A stretch of DNA of 6,076 nucleotides from Bradyrhizobiaceae bacterium (lineage in GTDB: Bacteria; Pseudomonadota; Alphaproteobacteria; Rhizobiales; Hyphomicrobiaceae), in assembly GCA_947475855.1 (NCBI GenBank), contig CANJPN010000397.1:1-6076 (forward strand), written 5' to 3'. The translations under genes and the position numbers were made by a program. How positions within the stretch are numbered: the first letter of the stretch is position 1; the number at the start of each line of letters is the position of its first letter. Shown here in pieces: positions 5,777 through 6,076 of this stretch. The notes under the pieces were generated by a model that saw nothing but the letters and a program-made list of their open reading frames with translations, ran no database searches and had not been told where the DNA came from.

Positions 5777-6076
5777 TTACGCCGGGTCGTCGATCCACAA
5801 CACGTCCAACGCGAACGTATGCACCTCGAACGGCGGCGCGGCAACCGCATCATCGTTCTTGAAAGTCGCTGCGAGCAGCCATTTGTCCCCGGTGAGCGCC
5901 AGCACTTCGAGTGTTCTCGCAAGCGGGTCCACATACCAGCACTGCTTCACGCCGAACTCGGCATAGACGGTGAGCTTGTCGGTGCGGTCGATCGCCTGAG
6001 TGGACGGCGATAGCACCTCACAGATCCAATCCGGCGGTGTCTCGATGTGGGCGGTCGTCGGCATAGGTGTTAGCCG
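5777..6076 (-). CDS. Uma2-family endonuclease-like protein (C-terminal part)
   Basis: The frame is open from the window edge (6076) to TAA 5779-5777, giving 99 residues. The full family is about 180-200 residues, so the N-terminal half lies outside the window. Uma2 (formerly DUF820) proteins have a PD-(D/E)xK nuclease fold; they are very common in cyanobacteria and scattered in other bacteria, and their biological role is poorly known. Counting from the ATG at 6064, the core is 'PPDWICEVLSPST' (10-22) with D12 and E16 as the acidic catalytic pair, then 'DRTDKLTVYAEFGV' with K30 as the expected catalytic lysine, then 'CWYVDPLARTLEVL' (42-55), the usual strand after the active site. All visible catalytic residues are intact. 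The ATG at 6064 is internal to the domain and is not proposed as the true start. Confidence 0.88.
   Translation of the reverse strand, partial: RLTPMPTTAHIETPPDWICEVLSPSTQAIDRTDKLTVYAEFGVKQCWYVDPLARTLEVLALTGDKWLLAATFKNDDAVAAPPFEVHTFALDVLWIDDPA

Noticed and set aside
1..6076. CRISPR array, tRNA/rRNA, insertion sequence, integrase or toxin-antitoxin module
   Set aside because: I saw no regularly spaced repeats, no cloverleaf, no transposase motifs and no terminal inverted repeats. The lone Uma2 fragment is not evidence of a defence system.

Overview
The window is GC-rich chromosomal DNA with strong G/C preference at third codon positions. Its gene families (NMT1/TauA-type ABC binding protein, TAXI binding protein, long cyclase-family metalloprotein, Uma2 nuclease) together with a GC-rich palindromic repeat of the CTCTCCCCG...CGGGGAGAG kind suggest an alphaproteobacterium of the Hyphomicrobiales, of the Bradyrhizobium/Rhodopseudomonas type. 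This assignment rests on protein style and the repeat. No rRNA or tRNA is present to confirm it.

Layout. Positions 1-381 (+) hold the C-terminal end of an ABC-transporter substrate-binding protein. It converges, after 30 bases, on a minus-strand pair: prmB (2850 to 1909, the ribosomal protein L3 glutamine methyltransferase) followed by a membrane-anchored TAXI-family binding protein (1782 to 412). Divergent from prmB, across about 200 bases, is a complete plus-strand cyclase/kynurenine-formamidase-like metal hydrolase (3052-3894) with a TTG start. A perfect 26-base palindrome (3905-3930) separates its end from a convergent, broken minus-strand gene (4431 to 3931). That gene encodes a small P-loop kinase of the adenylate-kinase/FlaR-like type, and its Walker A lysine codon is replaced by TAA. 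A short signal-peptide ORF (4525 to 4412) overlaps its start. Upstream on the same strand lie two translationally coupled small integral membrane proteins (5481 to 5008 and 5011 to 4691). The window closes with the C-terminal half of a Uma2-family nuclease (6076 to 5777, minus).

How the genes work together. The left part is transport and metabolism: two periplasmic-type binding proteins without their permeases in view, a housekeeping translation-factor modifier and a hydrolase. The right part (3900-5780) looks like accessory or decaying sequence, with a pseudogene, an orphan signal peptide, a dispersed-type repeat and a low-density interval. The clearest functional unit is the membrane-protein pair, which shares a 4-base ATGA overlap and carries histidines in or beside its membrane segments. 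I see no CRISPR array, insertion sequence, phage gene or evident defence island. The points most worth a second look are the nonsense codon exactly at the P-loop lysine, the orphan signal peptide, and the uncharacterised coupled membrane pair.
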